Source: Flavobacteriales bacterium (GTDB lineage: Bacteria; Bacteroidota; Bacteroidia; NS11-12g; UBA9320). From it: a stretch of 64,000 nucleotides of DNA. The position numbers were made by a program, and so were the translations under genes. Within the stretch, counting starts at the first letter, position 1. Every line of letters begins with the position of its first letter. The DNA lies in contig JACJZV010000003.1 of the NCBI GenBank assembly GCA_020635395.1, forward strand, positions 314,160 through 378,159, given 5' to 3'. A model generated the notes under the pieces. That model did no database searches, had not been told where the DNA came from, and saw only the letters and a program-made list of their open reading frames with translations. This document shows positions 49,443 to 60,700 of the stretch, piece after piece.

Positions 49443-51093
49443 TCATGAAATAATAAAAATGATAGATGGGTACAATCCCTTCTTTTAACGCAGGGGTATA
49501 AATCTGGATTTTGCCAAAATGTCTAAATGAAGGTTCTGCCTCGGCTGTGGAAACTGTTTTTTGGTATTTAAAAAACAAGATTTTTTTCTGTACAATCACA
49601 TCGCAATACATCATTTCGTTGTTGGGTGTATAAAATGCAACTTCTTTATTGCCATAAACAAAGGCCGTGTCGTAGTTGATTAATTGCACTTTTGCATAAT
49701 CAAATTTGGAGTGTTTACCGGCCATAGCCAAAGCCAAATCGTAGTCAGGCACACCATAGCCCAAGTCGTTTTGCGGATTTAAAGAAATATGTCCGGTAAG
49801 TCGAATCAAACTAATTAATTCGGCAGGTGTTAGACTGTTATTTGCCTGCCACAAGCAGGTCATCATTCCGGCAATAATTGGGCATGAATAGGAGGTTCCG
49901 TTGCCAGTTCCTACGCCAAAAGTAGTGGTAATGGTGGCACTTTGACCCAATGCACATACATCAGGCTTTATACGAAAATCGGCAGTTGGCCCAGGCGAAC
50001 TAAACGCCGGAACCACTTTTTTGCTGTCCACCGCTCCTACCACCAAAATTTCTTCCACATCAGCAGGAAAATCAAGCCTTCCCCATGATTTATTGCCATC
50101 GTTTCCGGCAGAATTTACAACCAACATACCTTTTAGTGCTGCCATTTTTGCACCAATGCTTATAAAAGTGGTTTTTCCATCCAATTCATCGTGGCTGTGG
50201 TTGAGTCTTTTTTCGTCGAAATGATTGTAGCCCAGTGAAGAACTGATTACATCAACACCCAGGCTATCGGCTATTTCGGCGGCTCTTACCCAATTAATCT
50301 CTTCAATCAAATTTTCAAAAGTTGCCGACTCCGTACGGATCAACACATAATTGGCCTGTGGAGCAGAACCTATCATTGTTCCACTTTTTTGGGCTGCCAA
50401 ACAACCTAAAACATGCAAACCGTGGTCATCATCGTCATACACATTTTGCTCAAAATCAATCAAATCGTAGGTATATTTAACTCGTTTGCTGGCATACAAA
50501 TGTTCAAACAGACTCAGTTCATTCACTTTTTTAAAGCCTGCATCAAACACCGCCACCGTCATTCCCTGACCTTTATACCCTTGATTGTGCAATGTCAAAC
50601 CGTTTATCATTTCTAATTGGTTCAGGCCTTTGCCATAATCATTTTTCTCTCCCCCATCGTTTTGTTCCTCCACTTGCCCGAGGCTCTGGCTTCCGCTGTT
50701 TCCAGCTTTTGTATCGTATTTGCCGAGATAAACCACATCTTTTACAAAAAATTTGATTTTTAATCTCCATGCCGTGTCCATGTTCTGTGTAGTAATGACC
50801 GCTCCGTTTAGCCAACGGCTTACATACTTCACCTGTATTGATTGCTTTTTTATGTTGGCCAAATAGGCTTCCGTAACAGGTAAATCTGCAGAATCGTATT
50901 TGATGTTGTATCTGGCTCTTCGTTCAATAGCCTTTTCGGTAAGCTGGCTTTTATACCCCTCCTGCCCTTTGTAGTTCAATTGTTTGTCGTGAAACTGAAC
51001 CAAAAAGTAATATTCTGTTTTTGCCCACAGTGATTGCGAAATGCAAAAAACCGAAAGAAATACGATGAATGATTTTGGGTTAAGGCTGCACAT
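49417..51093 (-). CDS. Secreted subtilisin-like serine protease (S8)
   Basis: Start at ATG 51093 gives a proper signal peptide (SFIVFLSVFCISQSLWA) and 558 residues; the frame is open upstream but that part overlaps the neighbour's coding end. The catalytic triad is D184 (VAVFDAG), H224 (DDDHGLHV) and S401 (GNGTSYSCP), with oxyanion Asn331 (NSAGND). Residues 26-150 form a propeptide-like domain. The short C-terminal domain lacks a clear T9SS signal. It overlaps the upstream lipoprotein gene by 14 nt; the four-gene string suggests co-export and processing of surface proteins. Confidence 0.92.
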   Translation of the reverse strand: MCSLNPKSFIVFLSVFCISQSLWAKTEYYFLVQFHDKQLNYKGQEGYKSQLTEKAIERRARYNIKYDSADLPVTEAYLANIKKQSIQVKYVSRWLNGAVITTQNMDTAWRLKIKFFVKDVVYLGKYDTKAGNSGSQSLGQVEEQNDGGEKNDYGKGLNQLEMINGLTLHNQGYKGQGMTVAVFDAGFKKVNELSLFEHLYASKRVKYTYDLIDFEQNVYDDDDHGLHVLGCLAAQKSGTMIGSAPQANYVLIRTESATFENLIEEINWVRAAEIADSLGVDVISSSLGYNHFDEKRLNHSHDELDGKTTFISIGAKMAALKGMLVVNSAGNDGNKSWGRLDFPADVEEILVVGAVDSKKVVPAFSSPGPTADFRIKPDVCALGQSATITTTFGVGTGNGTSYSCPIIAGMMTCLWQANNSLTPAELISLIRLTGHISLNPQNDLGYGVPDYDLALAMAGKHSKFDYAKVQLINYDTAFVYGNKEVAFYTPNNEMMYCDVIVQKKILFFKYQKTVSTAEAEPSFRHFGKIQIYTPALKEGIVPIYHFYYFMNGNDRVEL

Positions 51094-51745
51094 ATTCAAC
51101 CAGTTTCCAATGGCTGTCGAACCCTTTTGTTTTTCCAAATTGTGTTTCGGTGCTAATGGTTCTTTTTTCGACCAATCCTTTATTTTGCTCATAAACTTCC
51201 CAACGAATATCGGCATCTATTAAACTTGAATCTATTTCTTGTTCTACAAAAATCGGGTTTTTTAGACTCGAAAAAAGTTCGCTTCTCCAACTTTCTTTGG
51301 CTATATATCGATATCTGTCTTCACCTTTGGTGTTTAGCTGATTCGCATCCCACGATACTCTATCTTTTATAGGAAAAAGCAACAGCATTGTTTCCTCATT
51401 TTTATCCATAATGGTAGCTCTAAATTCGTTTTTAGAAAAAACAATGTCTCGATGATATTTCCATTTCGATGAGCTGTCTTTTCTATAACTAATTTCGGCA
51501 TAGTAGCGGTTCTCCGAAGTATTTTCATTGCTATTTTCCACAATATGAATTTTTTGTTGGCCGCTTACCGTGGTTTGGCTTCCGCTAAAATCGTCATAGA
51601 CTAAAGAGTCTATTTGATAAACCCAATATGCCCCTGAGACCAACGGAAAATATTCATCACCAAAACTCGAGGGCTCTTCCACCTCGCGGCAAGCAGCCAC
51701 GAAAAGCAGTAAAAAAATAAATATAAAGGATAGTTTATTTTTCAA
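51080..51745 (-). CDS. Lipoprotein, paralog of the next gene
   Basis: A 221-residue protein with lipobox VAAC (Cys19). The segments YFPLVSGAYWVYQIDSLVYDD, LLFPIKDRVSWDANQLNT and NKGLVEK align with the upstream gene's product, so the two arose by duplication. Function unknown. It overlaps that gene by 11 nt. Confidence 0.72.
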   Translation of the reverse strand: MKNKLSFIFIFLLLFVAACREVEEPSSFGDEYFPLVSGAYWVYQIDSLVYDDFSGSQTTVSGQQKIHIVENSNENTSENRYYAEISYRKDSSSKWKYHRDIVFSKNEFRATIMDKNEETMLLLFPIKDRVSWDANQLNTKGEDRYRYIAKESWRSELFSSLKNPIFVEQEIDSSLIDADIRWEVYEQNKGLVEKRTISTETQFGKTKGFDSHWKLVEYVQP

Positions 51746-52436
51746 ACTTCACAAGTTTATAAGTGTATTCAAAACCATCAGGAATTTCATTTGGCAGCAG
51801 TGATTTCCATTTTTTATGAATTTGTTCAGAATAAATTAATCCCACATTTTTGGCGTACTTCTCCATCCCAAAATCTTTTAAAGTTCTTATATCTATGCCA
51901 CTTCGCAGCACATACAAAATACTGTCATAACTATTGCCTCCCATCGAATCTTTTAGCTTTAATTCCGCAATCTCCAGCTCAGATTCATCTTTTGTGTTAA
52001 ACAAATTTGCATTCCAATATTCATTCAAATTTGGAGGAAAAACAAGAGCCACGGTTTTTACATTGGTGTCAACCACCTCCGCTCTAAAATCATAAATACG
52101 TTGCGTATAATTTCTTACAAATTGGTAGTTGCCATTGATTGAGTTGGATTTATAAACAGATACAATGGCGTTTTTTGCACTATCTTTATCAATAAAAGTA
52201 TCTGTTATTATTCGCTTAATAAAAAATTGAAATGTATCTATGGGATGTGATTGGTTGTATGAAGTGTATTGGATAGAATCCACTTCATAAATCCACGTAT
52301 TTCCTTTATCCATCAAGAAATAACTATATCCTAAATCTTCCTGTTTAGGTTCGTATCTGTCTTTTCGGCATCCATTCCAAATTAGAATAGAAACCAAAAC
52401 CAACAGTGCCAAAACAATTCGAGTAGCGTATTTCAT
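51735..52436 (-). CDS. Lipoprotein, paralog of the preceding gene
   Basis: A 233-residue protein with lipobox WNGC (Cys23). Shared features with its neighbour: YFLMDKGNTWIYEVDSIQYTS, LVFPPNLNEYWNANLFNT and VGLIYSEQ. It is the first gene of the four-gene string that includes the subtilase. Divergent from folD. Confidence 0.72.
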   Translation of the reverse strand: MKYATRIVLALLVLVSILIWNGCRKDRYEPKQEDLGYSYFLMDKGNTWIYEVDSIQYTSYNQSHPIDTFQFFIKRIITDTFIDKDSAKNAIVSVYKSNSINGNYQFVRNYTQRIYDFRAEVVDTNVKTVALVFPPNLNEYWNANLFNTKDESELEIAELKLKDSMGGNSYDSILYVLRSGIDIRTLKDFGMEKYAKNVGLIYSEQIHKKWKSLLPNEIPDGFEYTYKLVKFEK

Positions 52437-52518
52437 TTTAAATTAAGTATGCTTCTTTGAGGTCGCAAGATAGGCAATTTATTCCTATTCAGTTGTTAGA
52501 TTGTTATCCGTATATGAC

Positions 52519-52526
52519 TAATTTTG
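52519..52526 (+). promoter_or_regulatory. -7 box TAATTTTG upstream of folD
   Basis: Matches TAnnTTTG, 23 nt before ATG 52550. It lies inside the longest open frame, which supports the downstream start. Confidence 0.5.
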
Positions 52527-52549
52527 CCGACAACGAAAGAAATGTTAGG

Positions 52550-53425
52550 ATGATTTTAAAAGGAAAAGACATAGCCGACCAAATACAAGTTGAAATAGCT
52601 ACCGAGGTTAAAAAAATAGTGGCCAAAGGCATGAGAGCCCCGCATTTGGTGGCCATTTTGGTGGGTGAAGACGGTGCCAGCAAAACGTATGTAAAAAACA
52701 AAGAATTGGCCTGCGAAAAAGTTGGTTTTAGTAGCACCTTAATTCGGCTTCCGCAAGACACCACCGAAGCATTTTTATTGGATAAAATTGCCGAAATAAA
52801 TGAGGATGACGACATTGACGGATTGATAGTGCAGCTACCATTACCAAAGCACATTTCTGAAAACAAGGTAACACAGGCAATTCATCCTGATAAAGATGTT
52901 GATGGTTTTCATGATGTAAACATTGGCAAACTGGCCAAAGGGCAAGACACTTATGTCAGTGCAACTCCATTTGGTATCATGCAAATATTAGAGCGATACA
53001 ATATTGAAACCAAAGGCAAACACTGCGTGGTTATTGGCCGTAGCAACATTGTGGGTAGGCCAATGAGTATTTTGATGTCCCGCTCCGGAAATCCGGGCAA
53101 CTGCACGGTTACACTATGTCATAGCCACACCAAAGATTTGAAAAAATATACCCTTATGGCCGATATTATTATTGTGGCCGTGGGCATACCTGAATATTTA
53201 AAAGCCGAAATGGTAAGCCCCGGAACCACGGTTATAGATGTAGGCATTACCCGAGTAGATGCCAATAATGACAAAGGCTATGTATTAAAAGGTGATGTGG
53301 AATATGATGCCGTAAAAGAAGTTGCCGGAGCCATAACTCCTGTGCCGGGAGGTGTAGGCCCTATGACTATTATTGGGTTGATGCAAAACACCTTAAAATC
53401 TCACCAAAACAAGTTTAATGGCTAA
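52550..53425 (+). CDS. folD: Methylene-tetrahydrofolate dehydrogenase/cyclohydrolase
   Basis: The 291-residue bifunctional enzyme interconverts methylene-, methenyl- and formyl-tetrahydrofolate. ATG 52550 is chosen because the product then begins MILKGKDIADQI as usual, with a -7 box upstream; the frame is open back to 52457. Features: Y47-x3-K51 (TYVKNKELACEKVGF), QLPLPKHI, DKDVDGFH, the NADP loop GRSNIVGRPMSILM and the C-terminal PVPGGVGPMTI. It overlaps queE by 8 nt. Confidence 0.96.
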   Translation: MILKGKDIADQIQVEIATEVKKIVAKGMRAPHLVAILVGEDGASKTYVKNKELACEKVGFSSTLIRLPQDTTEAFLLDKIAEINEDDDIDGLIVQLPLPKHISENKVTQAIHPDKDVDGFHDVNIGKLAKGQDTYVSATPFGIMQILERYNIETKGKHCVVIGRSNIVGRPMSILMSRSGNPGNCTVTLCHSHTKDLKKYTLMADIIIVAVGIPEYLKAEMVSPGTTVIDVGITRVDANNDKGYVLKGDVEYDAVKEVAGAITPVPGGVGPMTIIGLMQNTLKSHQNKFNG

Positions 53426-54023
53426 CGACAAGCTGCCCGTTATGGAGCAGTTTTACACCATTCAAGGCGAAGGTCGGTTTACGGGTCATGCCGCCTATTT
53501 TATTCGCTTGGCTGGTTGCGATGTGGGCTGTGTTTGGTGCGATGTAAAAGAAAGTTGGCACACCGATAATTATCCTAAAATTTCGCCAAAAGAACTTGCT
53601 GATGAAACCTCAAAAAATGCCTCAACTATTGTGGTGATTACTGGAGGCGAACCCGCTATGTATGACCTATCAGAACTATGCAATGAGCTGCATGACGTAG
53701 GAAAAAAAGTACATATTGAAACATCTGGAGCTCACGAATTAAAAGGCCAATTTGATTGGGTAACGTTATCACCAAAAAAATTTAAACCGCCGGTTTCTTC
53801 GAGTTATGCCGTTGCCAATGAGCTGAAAATCATCGTTTTTAACAAATCCGATTTTGAGTGGGCAAAACAATTTCGGAAACTCGTTCCAAAAAATTGTTTG
53901 CTTTATTTACAACCCGAATGGAGCAAGAGAGATGAGATGGAACCACTAATTATCGACTTCGTAAAAAACAATCCGGAATGGAATATTAGCCTGCAAACAC
54001 ACAAGTATTTGGACATTCCTTAA
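53418..54023 (+). CDS. queE: 7-carboxy-7-deazaguanine synthase
   Basis: The 201-residue radical SAM enzyme makes the ring-contracted base precursor of queuosine. The iron-sulfur motif C34-x3-C38-x2-C41 (CDVGCVWC), the N-terminal QFYTIQGEGRFTG, VITGGEPAMYDL and KVHIETSGAHEL are diagnostic. The lengths of the Cys spacings fit the canonical type. It is translationally coupled to folD. Confidence 0.95.
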   Translation: MANDKLPVMEQFYTIQGEGRFTGHAAYFIRLAGCDVGCVWCDVKESWHTDNYPKISPKELADETSKNASTIVVITGGEPAMYDLSELCNELHDVGKKVHIETSGAHELKGQFDWVTLSPKKFKPPVSSSYAVANELKIIVFNKSDFEWAKQFRKLVPKNCLLYLQPEWSKRDEMEPLIIDFVKNNPEWNISLQTHKYLDIP

Positions 54024-54047
54024 TTGGCCCTGAGGTATTAATTTGGG

Positions 54048-54587
54048 TTAATATTTCCCGTCAATGCCCTCTTTTTTGGATTTAAAATCCTCAACTGAAG
54101 TTTCGATTTTATCCTGAACCTTATTTTTTAGTTTGCCCAAGGCATCAACAACCTCATTTTCTATGGGAATCAAATCTGTGGTAAACTCTTTCAGTTGACC
54201 CTCCGCATTTTGTTTTTTCAAACAATCCATAATTTGAGGTTTGGAGGCATCAAAACTTTTCTTGAAGGCATAACCCATCGAGAGGCGGTCGTCTTCCATT
54301 TCCTCTAACTCCGCACGTGTAAATCGACTCATCAAATCTTTTTTTATTGGGGTTACAATGCAGTCGCATTTTATTTTTTCTTCTGAATTGCTGCAATATT
54401 TTTCTTCCAAAACCTCAATGGCAATAGGGTTTTGTTTAAACGGCCCCACCCCAAAATGATACATGGCATAAACGCCGACCAGCAATAGTATTGCAACTCC
54501 TAACACCTTCATAGCCAATCGAGTAGCAAATTTTATAATGATAAATGCTAGGGCAATGGCAACCAAACTTCCAACGGTAAAATGCAT
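54048..54587 (-). CDS. Membrane-anchored hypothetical, 179 residues
   Basis: Two close N-terminal hydrophobic stretches (VGSLVAIALAFIIIKFA and VLGVAILLLVGVYAMYHF) are followed by a soluble region with Cys pairs (EKYCSNSEEKIKCDCIV), an acidic helix (RAELEEMEDDRLSMGYAF) and a charged C-terminal helix. No family recognised. Converges on queE. Confidence 0.6.
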   Translation of the reverse strand: MHFTVGSLVAIALAFIIIKFATRLAMKVLGVAILLLVGVYAMYHFGVGPFKQNPIAIEVLEEKYCSNSEEKIKCDCIVTPIKKDLMSRFTRAELEEMEDDRLSMGYAFKKSFDASKPQIMDCLKKQNAEGQLKEFTTDLIPIENEVVDALGKLKNKVQDKIETSVEDFKSKKEGIDGKY

Positions 54588-54679
54588 TTTTTTTAAAACT
54601 TTTGTTGCGAAGGTATAATCTCAAATGGGGTCTAAAAAATATAAATTATACTTTTTTACATAATACAGCAATATAGAAC

Positions 54680-54718
54680 TACTTTTGTACCAATTACTAC
54701 TACGTTATAATACTTTTG
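54680..54718 (+). promoter_or_regulatory. Two TACTTTTG boxes upstream of the SdrD_B protein
   Basis: TACTTTTG at 54680-54687 and again at 54711-54718, the second ending 2 nt before ATG 54721. The first gives a normal leader; the second would give a transcript starting inside the first codons. Confidence 0.45.
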
Positions 54719-54720
54719 TG

Positions 54721-57700
54721 ATGAAAAATTTGTACTCAAAAGGCGAGGTACGCTTCGTCCGTTTTAAAAAATCCTTAGCTTTATTTTTGATTATTTTTGG
54801 TTTGAACATTTCGGGATTCTCCCAAAATGCCGACCTTCAAATTCAGTTAACGAGTGTTACGACGTTGTGTCCGGGTGAGTCGTTTACTTACACCTACACA
54901 ATCAGCAATAACGGCCCAAATTCGGCCAATGGAGCAACGTTTAACGACAATTTTCCAAGTGGTCTTACACAAACTTCCTACAGTTCATGTAATGCAACAG
55001 GCGGTGCGGTATGTCCATCAAGCTATACAATATCAAACACAAACTTTAGTGGTACAATTCCGACCCTACCCAGTGGTGGGCAAGTAATAATGAATATTAC
55101 AATGGAGGCACCCAGCCCCCCTTATAACTCTTCCTTTTCAAATACGGCAACGGTAAGCCCTCCAAGTGGCACAACAGACCCAAATATGTCCACGAATAGC
55201 TCAACATGGAACATTACACTTCGAAGGAACATTGATATTGCAATAGAGGGTTCTATGGATACCTTTCATGCCAATTGCAATGGATTTCCTGATACTTCAT
55301 TTCACATGGTACGATTTATAAACAAAGGATCATGCCGGGCGGATAGTGTTCTGCTAAATATTTATGTCCCCTTTGGAAGTTTTACCAGAACGGGAATAGG
55401 TTCTGTACAAATTAATGCAAGCGTAAAAATGATTGATACGGTATGGAATATAAGCCCTGGAACATCCATGTATAATACCCAATTATATAATAGCAGTATT
55501 ACATACTCCGTTAACCTTACCGGATCTAGCTCAGGGTATGGTAACTACAACTATATTCAAAGAAGAGTTAAACGATGGGAGTCTGGAGACACCGTGGAGC
55601 TTACGTTTAAAGTGGTTCTTGAATCGCTTAATTTGAATGGATGTGGCTATACTTTAAGCGGCACGCGATTAGGTGGCCATTATGCAACATTTGCTATTCC
55701 ATCAAATACTACATTAACGGATACATTTTCAACTAATAATTCCTTAAATTGGAGTTATGGAAACTCATTTGGACCGTGTTCTGGAATATCTTGCCCAACA
55801 ACAGATATAGAAGCTTTTGGAAATCAATCCACTTTTAATGCGGGTTGTGGAGATCTTCCCGACACCTCTTATCATACAGTAGGATTTGTAAACCATGGCC
55901 CTGCTAATGCCGACAGTACATTGTTGTCTGTTTATATTCCAATGGGTGGGTTTACCAAAACAGGAAATGGAACGGCAACTATTTCTGTACCTTTCGTGGC
56001 TGGGGATACAAGTTTCTACACCTCATCGGGCACTACACTTTACCCGACAAGTTATTTCAATCCAGGCGGCACATATAGCCTAACACTATCCACCGCAAGC
56101 TCAGGAACTAGCAATTATAATTTCCTACAGAGAAGGGTGAAAAAATGGGAACCAGGCGATACTGTCTTAATATCTTATCGCATAATTATAAATGGATTGA
56201 ACCACAGCGGATGCGGATACAGCATAACAGGTACAAATGTGGGAGGTACGAATACAAGCTTTACTATTCCAACTAATTTAACACTTACAGATACTTTCAG
56301 TGCTAATAACTTTGTCAGTATCAATGGAAACGATGTGGGGCCCTGCACGGCTGCTGCCTGCCCCGTAACTGACATAGAGGTAGTTGGAAGTCAGACAACA
56401 TTCAATGCTGCTTGCCAAAGTGGACCGGATACGAGCTATCATACCGTGTATTATGTAAATCATGGTCCATCCACGGCAGATAGTGTTTTGTTAACCTATT
56501 TTTTACCCTTTGGTACTTGGGTAAAATCAGGTTCTGGAACAGCGGTAATAACAAATAACATGAGAATTATTGATACCGTGTGGTCGGTTGGTGCAGGATC
56601 CAGCCTATATGAGACAAGTTTTTATAACTCAAATCTTTATTACAGCACAACCTTAAGTGCAAGTTTCGCAGGTTATAGTAACTATTCTTTAATACAAAGA
56701 AGAGTCAAAAATTGGGCTGTTGGAGATACCATAAAGGTGCAATATGCCATCGAAGTTGGCAAAATAAATTTGTCTGGGTGTGGTTTTACCGTTTCCTCCT
56801 CAAGATACGGAGGAACAAATGCCAATTTTATCATTCCCTCGAATATGTATCTGAAGGACACTTTTTCTGGTAATGATGCAGCCAACATATCTGGCAATAC
56901 AGGTGGCCCATGGTCTAGATTGGATGTCTCTATTTCGAAATCTGTATCTCCGGCAATTTTAATAAGTGGAGACACTCTAACAATGAGCTATCAATTCCAG
57001 AATGCATCGGGTGGTGTCAATGCCATAGAAAAAACTTTTATTGACACCCTTCCACAAAACTTTTTCATCAACCTTTCAACCTTTAGTTGTTCAGCATCAT
57101 CTGGTGCCTCGTGTGGCAGCTATACATACGACACAGTCAAACGTATATTTACCTATACGGCTGCTAGTCTTCCATCCTCGGGTTTGATAAATATTAGTTT
57201 TAAGGGGGCTGTTTTCTCGCAGTATGACGAAACAACCACTACTCGGGCCTATGCCCCACAGTGTGAAGATTGTATTCCATCTACAAACTTTACAGAAACT
57301 AATTACCAAATAAACGCAAATCCTTATTTGGGAGATTATGTTTGGCTCGATTTGAATAAGGATGGAGACCAAGATGCCAATGAGCCTGCCATGAGCGGTA
57401 TCGAGGTAACTTTATTTAATAGTTCTGATAATCTTCTTGGAACAACTAAGACAGATGCCAACGGTCGTTACCGTTTTGGAGATTTAACCTCAGGTACATA
57501 TTATGTTCAATTTCACCTGCCTCCAAACTACAAGTTTACCTCGCAAACGACCGGAACATCCTTTGGTAGTGATGCCAACCCGACCACGGGTAAAACTCCA
57601 AATGTAAGCATCAGCACCAATAATCACTTAGACCTTGATGCTGGATTAATACCTGCCGAAAATTCTGTAGGTTCTATCGGTGATTATGTTTGGTTTGACG

Positions 57701-60700
57701 AAAATAGTAATGGTATTCAGGATTATTCAGAAAAGGGATTTTCAGGTGTTTTAGTAACACTTTATGATAACAGTGGAAACAAACTAATGAATACCTACAC
57801 AGACAAAAATGGTATGTATTTATTTAACAATTTAGATGCTGGAACTTATGTGGTAGGTATGAACCCAGTTCCCGGTTTTATTGCTTCAACCGCAAATGTG
57901 GGCGACGATGCTTTTGATAGTGATATTAATACCACATCGTTAAAAACGTCAAATATAGTCCTGACTTCTGGCCAAAACATCAGACATATAGATGCCGGAC
58001 TTGTCCGACAGCCTGCATCTTCGGCCTCCTTAGGCAATTTTGTTTGGTATGATTTAAATAATGATTGGATACAAAGCGGAGGAAATGAAAAAGGTGTAGA
58101 AGACATAAAGGTGGTACTAAAAAATTCATCTGGTTCACGATTGGATTCACTGTTTACTTCTTTTGACGGACAATATGTATTTAATAATCTTAATGCCGGA
58201 GGTTATATCTTAGAGTTTTCAAATCTACCATCCGGTTATAATTTGGTGCATCCCTATTTAGGATTCAACAATACCGTTGACAGTGACCCAAACCAAAATT
58301 TAGGAAATACAGACACCATTATACTATCTGCCGGCGAAATAAACATGAGTATAGATGCTGGTATCAATGATACAACCAATACAAACACAGCATCTCTGGG
58401 CGATTTTGTGTGGTATGATTATGATCAGGATGGCATACAAGATAGCAACGAAGCAGGAGTAGCAGGAGTAACAGTAATACTATACAATACAAGCGACATT
58501 GAACAAGATAGGACAACAACAGATAGAAATGGATGGTATAAGTTTATAAATCTTGCCGCAGGAACATATTACATACAGTTCAGCAATATTCCACCCAACC
58601 ATCAGTTTACAGGCACAGGGAGCGGAACACCCAGCACGGATAATAACGCCAATGCTTCTGGCCGCACAGCAAACATTACAATTAATGCAGGCACTCATAC
58701 TACCGATGTGGATGCCGGAATTATTGGTAATGTCATTGATGTTCTGCCAGCAAGTTTAGGAAATAGAGTTTGGTATGACCTTAACAACAATGGCTTGCAG
58801 GACAACGGAGAACCAGGGGTACCCGGTGTCAGGGTTAGACTACTTGACAACACTGGAAATACAGTAATAGACTCAACAACAACAAGTGGATTGGGTTATT
58901 ATATTTTCAATGAACTTGCGGCAGAAGACTATTTTATACAAGTTGTATCCTCAACCTTACCGAGTGGATACACATTTGTAACACAAAACGCCGGAAGTGA
59001 TGACAAAGTTGATAGCGATGTTAACACCTCAACAGGAAAGACCTCGGTTATTGCGTTAGAAGAAGGTGAAGACGACATGTCTCACGATGCTGGAATTTAT
59101 AAAGCGAATGTAGCAAGTCTGGGCAACTACGTTTGGTTTGATATAGATCAAGATGGATATCAAGACGCTGACGAGCCTGGGGCCCCGGGTGTCACAGCGA
59201 AGTTGTACAATACTTCAAATACGTTAATACAAACAACCTCTACTGATGAAAACGGTAAATATCTATTCACAAATCTTTCTGCCGGAACATATTACGTGGT
59301 ATTCGTTAATGCTCCGGCGGGATATGTATTTACTTCCCAAAGTTCTGGAACAGATAGCAGTGCGGCAAATCAATTGGGGAAAACCGGAAATATTTCCCTC
59401 AGTACTGGGCAAACCTACCTCGATCTTGACGCTGGCTTAACAAGCAGCACTGTTGGACTTTTAAGTGGTCGATTTTGGTTTGATCAAAACAAAAACGGTA
59501 TTGAAGAAAGCTCGGAAAATCCCGTTCCCGGTCAAACGATTTTACTGCTTAATGATTCAGAAGAACCAATATCAGCAGCTGTTACTAATGAGAACGGCGA
59601 ATATGAGTTTGCTGGTTTACAGTCTGGCATTTATTACACATCGTTTATCAATACAATAAGTAACACCCAATTTACCACTCAAACTACGAACACATCCAAT
59701 GGTAGTGATGTTAATCCTATAACTGGTTTAAGTGCTTCAATATTTCTACCTGTAGGTGGCAATGTGCCTGACAATGATGGAGGTATTATTGATTTTATTC
59801 CAGCAAAACTCGGAAATATAGTATGGATAGACAATGACAATGATGGGATTCAAAACGGTACTTTTTACAACGTTGGCGGTGTAGGCGTTCAATTGTACAA
59901 CTTAAATGATGAACTAATTAGTAGCACCGCAACCACGGCAAACGGCGAATATATGTTTGATAAGTTACCGGCTGGTGACTACTACATTAAATTTTCACGA
60001 AACACCCTCCCAAGTGGCTACAGCATTGTTGCCAATAATGTAGGTAGTAATGATTCGGAAGATAGCGATGCTGACCCGACTACCGGCAACACCAGCACTA
60101 TATCTCTTTCGGAGGGAGAAGTGGATATGAGTTGGGATATGGGCATTACCTTAAATCCAAGTAATGGGTGGAAAATTGGCGGAATAGTTTGGGCCGACCC
60201 CGACCTTGACGGATTACAAGAAGGCAAAGAGGGAAGGATAGCGAACACCAAGGTGATGTTATACACCACAACAGGAACTTTAGTTACTTGCGGAACCACG
60301 GCAAGCAAAAATTTAAGAGATGATTTTAATGTTGGGTCATTCAGTAACAATGATGGAAATACTAACTTCTCAAGCAATTGGATTGAGATTGGCGAAAGTA
60401 ATGGCCCCTCCGTTCTTGGAACCCGTATAACTGGTGGAAATTTATACCATCAACAATTAAATCCCGGTGAAAGCAGATCGATAGAGAGACAATTTAGTTT
60501 AAAAGAGGCATCCGGAACGGTAAGCATAACATTTAATTACTACTTTTTCAAATCTTCAACCGGCACATTTGCTGCCAGCGTTGAATATTTTAACAATGGT
60601 TCTTGGGTTAACATGGTTTCGGCCACTGGCACTCTTAGTGCAACTTATACCGGCACGTTACCCAAAACCGCAACAGCAGTTAGATTCAGCTACACCAGCA

